From assembly GCA_019155185.1 (NCBI GenBank), contig CM032813.1, positions 8,591,501 through 8,655,500 of the forward strand: a DNA stretch of 64,000 nt, in the 5' to 3' direction. The notes under the pieces are model-generated. The model worked only from the letters and a program-made list of their open reading frames with translations, had not been told where the DNA came from and did no database searches. The position numbers and the translations under genes were made by a program. Numbering within the stretch: the first letter of the stretch is position 1; every line of letters begins with the position of its first letter. This document shows positions 16,901-27,420 of this stretch, piece after piece. This stretch comes from Beaufortia kweichowensis. Taxonomy: Eukaryota > Chordata > Actinopteri > Cypriniformes > Gastromyzontidae.

Positions 16901-18160
16901 TTATGGTGGGCCTGTTTTGGACCACAGCATGTGCATGTTCTTAAAGGGTTTTTACCATCGGAAAAAGCGATGCGATTTGATGACGTATGAAACTGTCAGC
17001 TCACCTGGAAAGAAACCGGGGGGTGTAATCTACCTGTCTTGCCGTTACAACAGCAGATACTTTCGCTATAGGAAAGGTAGTGTAGTATCTGATAACAATG
17101 GTACTGAGGAATGAGGTTGGCAGTTCTTTAAACTTCCATAACAAGCTATTTGTGCAGTTATTCTGCCTGTACATTTCTTACCCTTTTATAGATCTCTTAA
17201 TAAATTGATATACAAAATAAACCTCTATCATTCCATAAAAGTAATACTATAGATGCAAAATGAGGCAGACTTTAAAAATGAGCGGAAAATGCTCTGCTTA
17301 TTACAAGCTGCCGGGCAACAGTTTGGGAAAGTCATCTCTGGGGCGGCTTTGTTGAAACGAACCCGAACCACATTCACGTGTGTCCAGCATCCTTCATTCC
17401 TGCCATTATTCCATGAATAGTTTCTATAAATATTTATTTTTCTTGGCGTGATGGCACGACGCTGTGGGTGCAGTGGAGACCGTGTCACTAGGCAGCTGTG
17501 TGCAGGATTGGTACGACCAGGGCAAAATCTTTTGTGGCAATAGATGTGACATCATAATGACACTGTACGTGACATAACTCTGTTAGACAGAGACGGTGTA
17601 AATTGTACATTTGTAATTGTAAAACACCAAGCATATAAACCGGTAGGGTTTGCTTCAGAATCAATTCCAAGAGCACGAAAAGCCATTTTCACCCAATAAG
17701 AAACAGCACAAGGATGTCAGTCTTTGACACAGCATATATTTCAATTTAACATACATTCATATGAAATATAGTCCTCTTCAGTGTATAAGTCTTTACAAAT
17801 CTATGTTTCTTTAAAAGCATACTGGATAGCAGTTTGTACTAAAGAAAAGCTCGGATTTACCGCATTGTAGATATTCACCATAAATAATTCAGTCACTTGG
17901 TCTGGCTAATGGTGCAGGGAATGCTTGGAGATTTGTTTGTTTGTGGTCTGTAAGGAAAAGTGCTAGCGTTATTGTGCACAGAATCCGTGTTCCAAGCACC
18001 CCGAGTCAACCTGTGGGTTAACTATTTTTCTGTCTTACAATGTCTGCAATAGTTGGTGAACTAATGAATTTGGTACTGTAAGCCTTACACTCCCTTTAAG
18101 AGCAAGACAAGTGATATTCCACTCCAGCTTCTTTGGAGTTGGTTTTCATCCCTACCAAAA
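10986..18160. other. Intergenic region between convergent cdc42 and wnt4a
   Basis: About 7 kb lies between the 3' ends of two convergent genes. Six-frame reading gives only short open frames without recognisable domains. Identified content is one MITE-like element at 11762-11849, a small hairpin at 15071-15103 and simple A/T runs (for example near 16000-16250). The part nearest 18160 may belong to the wnt4a 3' UTR. Confidence 0.55.
11762..11849. mobile_element. Short MITE-like element with 12-bp inverted ends
   Basis: The ends are exact inverted copies: TTAACCCTTTCA at 11762-11773 and TGAAAGGGTTAA at 11838-11849. Similarity continues inward (AAGCA against ATGCA). The element is 88 bp with no coding capacity, as expected of a non-autonomous DNA transposon or a solitary foldback. 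No clear target-site duplication was seen, so family assignment is open. Confidence 0.5.
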
Positions 18161-18167
18161 CATTGGG

Positions 18168-18173
18168 TTTTAA
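18168..18173 (-). terminator. wnt4a: Candidate poly(A) signal for wnt4a
   Basis: On the minus strand this reads ATTAAA, about 570 nt after the wnt4a stop. It is the nearest such hexamer I found. A canonical AATAAA on the minus strand occurs further on at 17433-17438. Which one is used cannot be told from sequence alone. Confidence 0.25.
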
Positions 18174-18738
18174 TACTTGTATACAGAAGACCAAAGCTGT
18201 TCATTATTGGTGAGTGATTCTTGAATTCAAGCAGCATCACAGCTATATAGGGACGAATGGCCACATTCTATTTTTTTCTTGTAAAGCAGATGCAGTTTAC
18301 CATTCCAACATGTAGTGTTCTGTGTTTTTGTTAGTCCAATGTCCATCTTTCAATATGAAACCCTTAAGCAGCATTAACAATAGAAAGGCTTTCAGACCGA
18401 TGTCCCAAACCTGACCTTTCACCATATTCATGTGCCCCAAATCCGTCTGGCTCAATGTCTGTTAATAATCTTGTTCCCATTGGCACTCCCCCGGTGCATG
18501 TCACATTAAAAATTCACTCTCTGTTTGATTCCAATAAGTTAAAAAAATATATAAAAAAAATAAGAGAGCAACCACAATTAAAAATGCACGAGGAGAGAAA
18601 AATACTCTCAGTGGGACTTTGGCTTTTGCAACAATTTTTAAGCCCCTATATTTTAAAGTGTCTCATGTATGACATGTTCATTGTTTGAAATGCCTGGGAA
18701 TGTCCATGTCCTCCCTTCTTGTATTTGTCTCTCGTGGA

Positions 18739-21700
18739 TCACCGACACGTGTGCATCTCGACCATCTTGCGACACTGTTTGCACTTGACGTAGCAGCACC
18801 AGTGGAACTTGCAGCTGCAGCGGTCTACCACCTCCACCTCCTCCGTGTGAAACCCTCGACCGCAGCACATGAGCTCACAGCCGTCGATGGCTTTCGAGGT
18901 CTTGTTGCAAAAACGTCCGGCGGTTCCCATTATGCCCGGCGTTCTGGGGTCGTGTTCGCAGAAGTCCGGGCTTGGCTCCAGGTATACCAGATCCTCATCT
19001 GTGTGGGGTTTGAACTGCGAGTTGCGTGGAACCAGGACCTTTGTGGTACCCACTTTGCGCAGTTCCACTTCTGTAGCCCCGTCAAATTTCTCTTTGATAA
19101 CATTGCCGACCTTGCGGAAGGGTGGCATGGCTTTCCAGCAGGTCTTCACCTCACAGGAGCCCGAAACACCGTGACACTTACATTCCACCCTCATCTGATT
19201 CAGAATTGCCTTGGGGACGGTAAAGGAAACACATTTAGTCATGTTTTTTTCAAGCCTAAGTTAGTAAAACTGATGTTTGTATAATGATTCCTCTTACTTT
19301 TCTTCCAGCTTCATTGTTATGAAGGTTCATCAGGGCTCTGTTAGATGACTGTCCTTTACTTCTTTCCCTGATATCCACAAAGGACTGAGAAAAAGCAACT
19401 CCGTAAGCAATGTTGTCAGAGCATCCCGACCACTGGAAACCTATTGAGATATGACAGTAATGATATAAAAAGTTGTCTTCTTGCTTTTCAGGGTAGCTCT
19501 ACTAGTTTTGTGTGCAATATACATCAGACGGTTATCAAGCAGACAGTGGGCGGTCGGTGGGCGTGCCGTCTGGGGCAGACACTACAATTACTCAAACAAA
19601 ACAGATGTACCTTCTGGACTGACACCGTGCACGTTGCGGTCACAGCCACACTTATCCAGCTCCCCGCTACTGCAGGCCCTGGTCACTGCGAAAGCTACAC
19701 TAGCAGCAGATATGGCGTACACGAAGGCAGCTTCCCTAGTACCTGTGATGTAAATGAATAACCATTAATAATCGACATGGCTTAATGTTCAAACGTCTGT
19801 TCAAACAGAAAGCTGCTTACCTTGGGTGACCACTTTGCCGAAGACAGGAACGCTCTCCAGCGTGGAGCAGTTCCACCGTCTGTTGCGGAACTGATACTGG
19901 CACTCGTCGATGGCGAGCTGCGCGCCCCTGCGGACGGCATCCATCACCTCCACGTTGCGCTTGCAGATCTGAACCTGCCTCTGTATGAGCCCACGGAGCT
20001 TCTCGCATGTTTCCTCGTCGGAGATGCTACCTACTGACGACAGCTTTGCCAGGTATCTGTAAACAAGAATTATTATTGTGTTACTGAATGTTAAAAATTG
20101 AGATGTCACAATATCAGATTTTCACTACACATTTTTGTTAATATTGTAAAATAATTATTATCATTATTGATCATTATATATATATATATATAAATATTTA
20201 TATATATTTATATATATTTATATATATTTATATTACTTATAAAAATATGTTTAATATTTTCACAACATTAATTTTATCACAATGTTTATAAAGAATTATA
20301 AGCAAAGTCGGCACACCAAAGCTCAAAAAATATCAAAATGTATTTATTAAAAGACTTTTACATTTTGCGCCATGCGAAAGTCTTTTATTTAATAAATTTT
20401 TTGAGCTTTGTTGTGCTGACTTTGCATATAATTTTGATCGAGGATGTGAGTGTTTCTGTTTTCTTTTTATCACAATATTTATTAAATTGTTTTTAAATAA
20501 ATCAATAATGCTATCAGTCAAATTGTTTTTTTATTTTGTTTATGTTCGCACTCAAAACACAGGAGGACGACTTTGTAATCATTGCTGCTCTTAAGACAAA
20601 ATTTATACTGTTGCTAAATTATTTACAAAATGTTAAATAAAACACAAAAATAGATTTGTGGATTTTCATATCACGGTTATTGACAATACCGGTATATTGT
20701 GACACTAGTTTATAATTGTCATGAATATAAACCCACAATTTTACTATTTTGTATCTAAAGGCTGTACATTTTTTGTAACTGGTGGAAGGAAGTGCAAACA
20801 TGGTATGAGTTTGAAGAAAGTGGTTAACCTGCGCATCATTCCACAGGTTCAGTGACCCCACAAAGCTCTGTTTGTTTAATGGACTTTAAAGCACAAACAG
20901 CAATAATGTAAACGCTGTGGCGGTCCTGTGACGTTCCTGGAAAGCCGTGCTAGATGAGGTAAGGGTGATGTTGAGAGAGACGGATAGATTATCTTTCCAC
21001 ATCACCTCCAGGGCCAGGGGTCGGGGGAAACACTCTGAGATGTGAGAGATGAAGGGTCCATCTCTACATAAAAATAGGCCTGTTTGCTAGCTGGCATATA
21101 ACACACCTCGCTGGCAGAGATTGAAAAAGTACAGTTGAGAATCATGAAGAACTGGAGGAGATCAAAGTCTGTTTACTGGGTTGCGTGCAGGTGCTGTTTG
21201 CAGGGATGGTCACAGATGGATTTGTGGTCTGTCAGTTGACTTTTGTTTCTAAACGTCTTTTTGTGTGGTGCTGAGTAATTTAAACGTTCGCCTATGAGTG
21301 TAATAGTGGAAAAACCTCAAAACGCCTTTGAAGGTGCTGTGTTCTGTAAATACTTCATTAAGTGTGAAGGAAAAACAAGGGATAGCATGGTTCATTCAGA
21401 TTTTGGTTGGCGGTTTACCCTGAAAACAAACGCAAATGAACTTGACTCAGCCCTGGAGAGCTTTGTCACGAAACGTTTGTCATGTTATTGCATGTATTTA
21501 TAGTAGTGTCTTGAGGTCTGTTTCATTTCAAGGGCTCATCTTAACATTGCCTTACACTCTTTACATGCTTGTACTCCTGCAGAGTTAAAAACGGCACGTG
21601 TTAAATCCCAGCGGCCGGCAGCAACACTTCCTTCCCCTCTCTGCTGTTGACAAGAGCTGATTTGGCGGGCCAAGGCTGGGGCAGATAAGAAACAAACACC

Positions 21701-24585
21701 TCCTTGTCCACAAGACCATCATCTCTCCTCTCATAAGCTTTGATAACCTCCCGTCTGACCAGCACGACAACAATGACATCACAGGCCAGATGCGCACGCG
21801 TTCTGCTTTCTGTGAGAATATTTGGCTCACGTCCCGATATGGTTTTTTTTTCTTGTTAAGCATCTGTTGACTATTGCAGTGTTTTAACTTGCGTGCCTGT
21901 TTACAACTTTTGTTTGTTCCACCAATTGTAAATTACCTTTGAGATCCTGACCTGATAACGAATCTGGCAGCCAAATGGCGTCAGTGTCTCGTTCTTTCTA
22001 GGATTTGGAAAATAATATATCAGTGCCAGATGTTCTCCTATCAAGGGATTTCACCAACAAACACCTGTAGAAATGTACTGGATATTTGGTGCTCTGTTTT
22101 GGGAAAAAGATCAGACCTTGAGGGTTTTTTGTTTTCATTCCCATTTCTATCACTGTTTTGAAATCATCTTCTTTGTACTTTCAAAACTAAGATTAGAAAA
22201 ACAGCAGCTAGTGTGACGGCTTGAGAAAGTATCTTAACTCTTCCTGGGAGATTTTAGCTTTTCACCTGGAGCGTTGTGCCTTCTTTCTTTTTGTCATGTT
22301 TGTGTTGAATTACAGTGCCCTGGCCTCCGAGCGCTGCTGGCTCCAGATGGCTTAGCCGAGCACGACTTAGCACGCAACCGCTCCATACAAGAAAAGCCGG
22401 GAGAAAATGAAGTAGAGACAGAATGAGAACATGTGTACAGATGCCAGTCTGTATACATCTATTCATCTCTAACCGCTGTTAATGTATAAACAAACTATAA
22501 GCAGAAGAAGCGAAAGGCTGTCCACAAAACTGCAAAGATTCATTTTCTCTGTGTATCTTTCTTTTCTAGGTTTATTAAATAATCAAACTGGCTGTTGGGG
22601 AAAAAATCTCTGCTGTAAATCTGCAAAGGTAAATAGCAGACATACAAGCTACTGACAGCAAATAAACAACTCTACGTGCTATGGTGTCCAAGAGCCACAA
22701 TCACATGATGTTTAGAACAATATTTGATATTTACATATTTGTCAACTGTGCGTCACAGGGTACTCATGTCTGTGTATTAAATGTTGTTTGTGTAACAGAT
22801 TTAGATTTTATAACTTTGATGCTTTTTAGTCATTCATCTTCTTTTTTTTTTTTTTAGAGTAAATACCACAGAAAATTGGAAACAAAACAATGCTATAAGG
22901 GTAATTTATCTTGAAAGAAACATCATATGTATTTTTTTAAGCAAAAAAGTAATAATTATCAACAACTTTATCAATACAGTAACAGATTCTTTTGCCTGTC
23001 TTGCAGAACTAGAAGATTAGGAAGTATAATAGTATTAACTTTGCAAATAAATGGATAATGTTAGTTTCCTACAAAATAGGTGATTATGTCATTGCATGGA
23101 AAACGGTGATAAGTAGAATTCTTTTAAAATATTTTTTTTGTGTTCCCCAGAAAAAGAACACCATACAGGTTTGGAACGGCATGAGAGTAAGTGAATGCAT
23201 TTAGTATTTTCACTGTCTGGGTAATTATCTGATTGTTGCTTCTATAACCTTCTAAATTCAAAGACAATGTACCAGTACAACATCTTGCACAAAGGGCTTA
23301 AATGTCAGTCAAACACTCATCACATGTTTTCAGAAACAGATGTGTCATCCTTACACAACTCTGTTTTTCTGACAAACAGTTCTTGGGTTCTCAGAACCAC
23401 AGTGACTCACTGGTGTTTAGAAATCTTGAGAAAATCTAGAACACAGTCTAGAGATCAGCATCAAGACAAATCTTGAGCATGTGTCTTTAACTCTAGAGGG
23501 CAGTGTTATCTCATTTATTTTTATTATCAATAATCAGATTAGCAGCACAATTAATAAAGTAATTGAACTGAACATGGTAAATAATTCTTATAATCGTACG
23601 GGACTCCAATGGGAAATCGTGCTGATATCATTACTGGAGAGATAAACAATGTTGTTAAGCTCGTTTCTAATTTATTTCCCACTAAGGTCTTCGTAGCAGT
23701 GGTTCTCAATCCTGTTCCTGGAGGAAACTCCCCCAACACTACACAATTTGAATGACTCAAATTGCTCAACAAAGTATTTGTGATTGGAAGGACATGCAAA
23801 AAAACGTGTGCTGTTCCTCCTGGACCAAGGCTGAGAACCACTTCTCAGTGATATTTTAAGATCTTTTCAACGAAATATGCCCTAATCTCAGACAACTGGA
23901 GGGAGTTTTTCAGTATTTCAGCCCTTACAGAGGTTTTGTCTTCAAAAACAAACTTGAGCAAATGCTGTTTAATAACCAGACAAGTCATAAAAGCAATACA
24001 AATCTGAGAAATTAGTCTACAAATGATAGTTTAATCTTTTGGTCAGATGGACTGATGGCATTCCTACTCTTGATTTACGGAATCATCCTTAGAGTAACAC
24101 ATCATTTAAAGGAAATAAAGTTTTAAGTTTAAGGATTTAAGTTAACAATTGACAATTCAATTGAAAATGAATTGTCTGTATCTTTGAAATGAGGTAAAAT
24201 TGTCTGTTTTTATCAGATTAGTCTTGTAATAGGCAGCTATATGACTGAAGGTATGTGGCAACAGGTTTCACATCTTCATTACGCTGTTGTCACTGATGTT
24301 ATTTGTGTTATCATCACTCGGCGCCAGGATATATTTCGCATTAGGGGTTTCTCTCTTCTCATGTTGCTCAGCTATTAACTATTTATTGCCCGTCCTGTTT
24401 GAAAACACTAGTCTTTCCACCTCATGCAAAAAGCAATACTGTATCACTTATCCAAACAAACAGGGGATATATGACCTCAGAGTCACATATTTTGCATTAT
24501 TAATATTTCTGTCTAAAGCCAAGGTGTTAGTGGGCGTCATATGGCCTGTGCACAAAAATCATTCAGCTCTTTGATATAATAAACC

Positions 24586-24684
<99 letters not shown>

Positions 24685-27032
24685 CTTTGAACTGTCAGAA
24701 ACAGATTTCAAAACCATTTGTTTTCTGGTCTGTAATCAGTGATTCACTGTTGACATTTTAACTCAAAACAACGAGTAAAAGTGATGAATAAAATATGAAA
24801 CAGGAGTGTAGTCATCAGTCAGTGTGGTTAGCGTGAATAAGCGCGTGCTGTTGATGGAGGTTTAAAGACGCGCAGGTGCAACAGTGCTGCTCTCGTGCCC
24901 TGCACCTGCGCACCTCCAAACCTCCACACGGGTGATGATGGACAAGCTCAAGAACAATACATTAAGCCATCTCACAAATAAAAAGCTTTGAACTGTATTT
25001 CAAAACATTTCATTTTGGCTGTTGAGTCAAGAGCGAACTTTCAAGTCGATTTTATTTTGACTTCAACACATACATTGCGATGAACGTTTGGGATTAATAA
25101 GATACACTGTCATTCACACATTCAATATATAATTTATTCTGGTGGCTAAGAAAAAGTATTTACAATAAAGAGTATGCTGATTGATAGCTGTTGAGCTGTG
25201 CGCAATAATCGGTAGGCTTCCAACAAAGATGCAAGACAAACTAGAATTAGTGTTAATCTGCGTTTATTTTTTTAAAGAAATGACTAAACACAAATAGTTG
25301 GTTTATTCAACCTTACCTTACATCTTATTTTAGAGATAAAATATAAGTTTATAAAATATAAATCTCACCTTTTGTCTTTTCTCATGTTAAATCAGATTTT
25401 AACGAAACATAAGATTTACAAACCTGGCAACATATGTTGTATAGGTTTATCTAAATTAAATCAAGATTTAAATAGCAAATAAGCAGTAGGCAAACGAAGA
25501 CATTTATGCTTTTAGAAGAATATTTACCGCATGATGGGTGTTTAAAGATTATGTGAAATGTAATGCAACGAATTTTAATGAATTGTTTGTACACGTTTAG
25601 TAATTTGTAATGTAGTGAATTCGGCAAAATAGCATTTTTTTGCCCTTCATCACAATGAGAAGAACCGGCTCATGAATTTAGCTTTGGATTTATTGTCACT
25701 TTTCATGCACTTTGCATTAAGCTGATCTAAAAATACTTTCTTTCAAAATAAATAAACCTCAAATGTTATTTATTTTGTTTTCAGTTATCTTTTAACTACA
25801 TACATTATATTGAAAGGATTGTTTTATTTACTGTACTATCACCTCTAGTGCTAAGTTTTAACTTTTTTAAACCCTAAACCCTAAAAAACATCCTTCGTCT
25901 TTGTTCAAAAATGTCTTAAGTCAAGTCGATATGAAAAGATGTGACAACAGACTTTTTTGACTTGAAATCTGTTTTCTAAGGATAATTTTTATTTGTTTGA
26001 AATTGCTTAGGGCTACCTTACAGAGCTCCAAACCCACGTGCTCATACAGAACGTTCACATTTTTATGTTTGGCAAAGAAAACTTGTCTAATGTCTATTTG
26101 GCTACCTGCTAATACCTGTCCTGAGATGGGAATGGAGTAGTGTACAGACTCCTGTCAGAATGATCATATTTTGTAGACAGGCAGAAGGTTTTACGTTAGT
26201 ATATAGCGTGTCTCTACATGTAGAAGACCTGTTACCACGCCTTTAGTTAAAAACACACTTCCATCGAAAACTCAGCTGCGTTTAGATAGATTAAATGTTG
26301 TTGGTTTTGCCCTGAGGATACAAATTAATATAAATCTAAACATTCAAAACTAAATCTTGCTATGGCCCTAACCGACCACACCATTCATTTCAAATACATT
26401 TACTGTAGATGTTACACATTTTGGCTTATTGCAAACTCATTTATTCATTTATCCATTTATCCAGCTCGCTTTGGTGTATTGAATGTAAAGTTGAGTGCTG
26501 TTATTGCTGTCATACACACGCATTGCTCTCCAGGCTGTGCGTAACGATCGCCAAGCGCAGCTGCGCGCAACTGCAGCAGGGACTGACAATCTTACTTTCA
26601 CTCCCCGAATACCGGTTTCATTTCCTCATATTCTGTATCAGACATAAACGAAAATGCATTTGCGTAATATAAAGTTGCAAACGAATATAATAAACAATAT
26701 ACAACTTATACGAAGTTTACAAACGCACCAGTCACGCCTTCTGCTTTCTTTTCATGTTACAGAATTTCAGAAACACTATAAAGATCGACAAATATTTCAA
26801 AGAAAATGTTCTTATTTAATGTATTCATTTTAATTGCCATGTATTTCAGAAACATTTTCTGCATTTATGCAACACTTTCTCTTTTGGGAACTTTAACCAG
26901 TGGCATATAGAAGTCATATCACGAATAAATCAAGAATATAAAGTTGTTCACTTACAGCCAGTTGCTTGCATTGGCAGAGAAGAGCGCTAAAAAGAGCATA
27001 AGCAGCGACCTTATCAAATACCCCGATGTCAT
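18739..27032 (-). CDS. wnt4a: Wnt4a secreted signalling glycoprotein
   Basis: Five exons on the minus strand: 26956-27032, 19821-20056, 19611-19742, 19298-19440 and 18739-19209. All junctions are GT-AG with consistent phases, giving 1059 nt and 352 residues. Residues 1-22 form a signal peptide (hydrophobic core LLMLFLALFSANA). The body is a typical cysteine-rich Wnt, with HGVSGSC placing the palmitoleoylated serine at Ser212, N-glycosylation sequons at Asn88 (NCS) and Asn298 (NKT), and the C-terminal cysteine knob ending MHTCR. HNNEAGRK and CKCHGVSGSCEVKTCW identify the Wnt4 subfamily. The protein is very close to zebrafish Wnt4a as I remember it. Wnt4 binds Frizzled receptors; in fish Wnt4a acts in convergent extension, kidney and gonad development (known of the family). 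No frameshift or missing cysteine was seen. Confidence 0.98.
20175..20234. repeat. TA-rich microsatellite with decamer units
   Basis: A pure TA run is followed by about four copies of the 10-mer TATATATTTA. It lies inside wnt4a intron 1. Confidence 0.85.
20302..20425. repeat. Long imperfect inverted repeat (foldback element)
   Basis: The left arm begins GCAAAGTCGGCACACCAAAG at 20302. The right arm ends at 20425 and, reverse-complemented, begins GCAAAGTCAGCACAACAAAG. Similarity continues for about 50 bp per arm through GCTCAAAAAAT and AAAAGACTTT, around a short centre. It resembles a foldback-type MITE. Confidence 0.7.
23146..23227. repeat. Fragment of a dispersed repeat (right part)
   Basis: It carries TTCC-CAG-AAAAGAAC, then CATACAGGTTTGGAACGGCA and a GAGTAAGTGAATG segment. 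These match the 3' half of a family I recall as very common in cyprinids. Two related copies lie at 40644-40783 and 53128-53278. Those copies have mirror-image ends (TTTCTTCTGCAGAACAC against GTTCCACAGAAGAAAG), suggesting a non-autonomous DNA element. Confidence 0.5.
23697..23843. mobile_element. hAT-type non-autonomous DNA element (MITE)
   Basis: The left end is CAGTGGTTCTCAA and the right end reverse-complements to AAGTGGTTCTCAG, 11 of 13 matching. CAGTGGTTCTCAA is a characteristic terminus of hAT-Charlie-like MITEs. The element is 147 bp with no coding capacity. The flanking 8-mers do not match, so the target-site duplication has decayed or the ends are slightly misplaced. Confidence 0.65.
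24586..24684. repeat. GATA tetranucleotide microsatellite
   Basis: About 98 bp of uninterrupted GATA (TAGA) units lies in wnt4a intron 1. It is a pure tract, likely length-polymorphic. Confidence 0.97.
24856..24925 (-). other. 70-nt near-perfect hairpin in wnt4a intron 1
   Basis: Two 25-nt arms (24856-24880 and 24901-24925) pair at 21 of 25 positions around a 20-nt loop. The outer 8 bp (GGAGGTTT) and inner 11 bp (GCGCAGGTGCA) are perfect, and the mismatches sit in a central block. Length and shape fit a miRNA precursor or other structured intronic RNA. It could equally be a pair of inverted E-box (CAGGTG) binding sites. No known miRNA is recognised in the arms. Confidence 0.45.
25869..25886. 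repeat. Short telomere-like CCCTAA repeat
   Basis: Two units of AAACCCTAAACCCTAA lie in wnt4a intron 1. This is too short to indicate a former chromosome end and is probably chance. Confidence 0.3.
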
Positions 27033-27420
27033 CTTGAGAACAGGGGATCAAAATTAGGGAAAGGCTGGTGATATAAAATCCTCAGGGGTTTATCAGGGCG
27101 CTTCGCTGTTGGCTGCTGAAAGTTGCATGAGCGGAACCCTTTGAAAGCGATTAATCCATCATTGCGCATCCATTTGGTTAAGATGCAGGTCTGTCTGTAT
27201 AAACAGTTCTTGCCTCCTCATATAAACAAACGCAAGAGCTCAACGTTGAGCTGATATCGTTGCCGCAAGCTCACACAAGCAATATCCTCTGATGCGATCA
27301 CAGCGCATGTCAAGCTTTCCACGGTCCACTTTTGCGCACCATCAGGTAGTGATGAACTAAGGCGAGCGCGGCGTGCAAAGTCACTCTAAACCACAGTCCC
27401 GGTTGTGTGCATGTTATTTA
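27033..27420 (-). promoter_or_regulatory. wnt4a: wnt4a 5' UTR and probable promoter region
   Basis: The 400 bp directly upstream of the wnt4a ATG contain more CpG and GC than the surroundings, as expected for the 5' UTR and promoter. A TCF/LEF-type CTTTGAAA occurs near 27140. I cannot place the transcription start. No upstream coding exon is needed, because the first exon already carries the signal peptide. Confidence 0.45.

Larger units (their letters stand above)
20057..26955 (-). other. wnt4a: wnt4a intron 1
   Basis: At 6.9 kb this is by far the largest wnt4a intron; the others are 78, 170 and 88 bp. It carries a TA-rich decamer repeat, a long inverted repeat (20302-20425), a hAT-type MITE (23697-23843), a fragment of an interspersed repeat (about 23146-23227), a GATA microsatellite (24586-24684) and a 70-nt hairpin (24856-24925). 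No coding exon was recognised. Large first introns of developmental genes commonly hold enhancers, but none can be proved here. Confidence 0.7.

Noticed and set aside
18685..19284. 199-codon plus-strand open frame, the longest in the window
   Set aside because: It lies antisense over wnt4a exon 5, where the conserved coding strand and its codon bias keep the opposite frame open. It shows no domain.
19444..19761. Overlapping plus-strand frames of 90-105 codons
   Set aside because: They are antisense to wnt4a exon 3 and its introns, which are explained by the verified exon chain.
25869..25886. Telomere-like repeat as a sign of chromosome fusion
   Set aside because: Only two units are present, far short of an interstitial telomere array.
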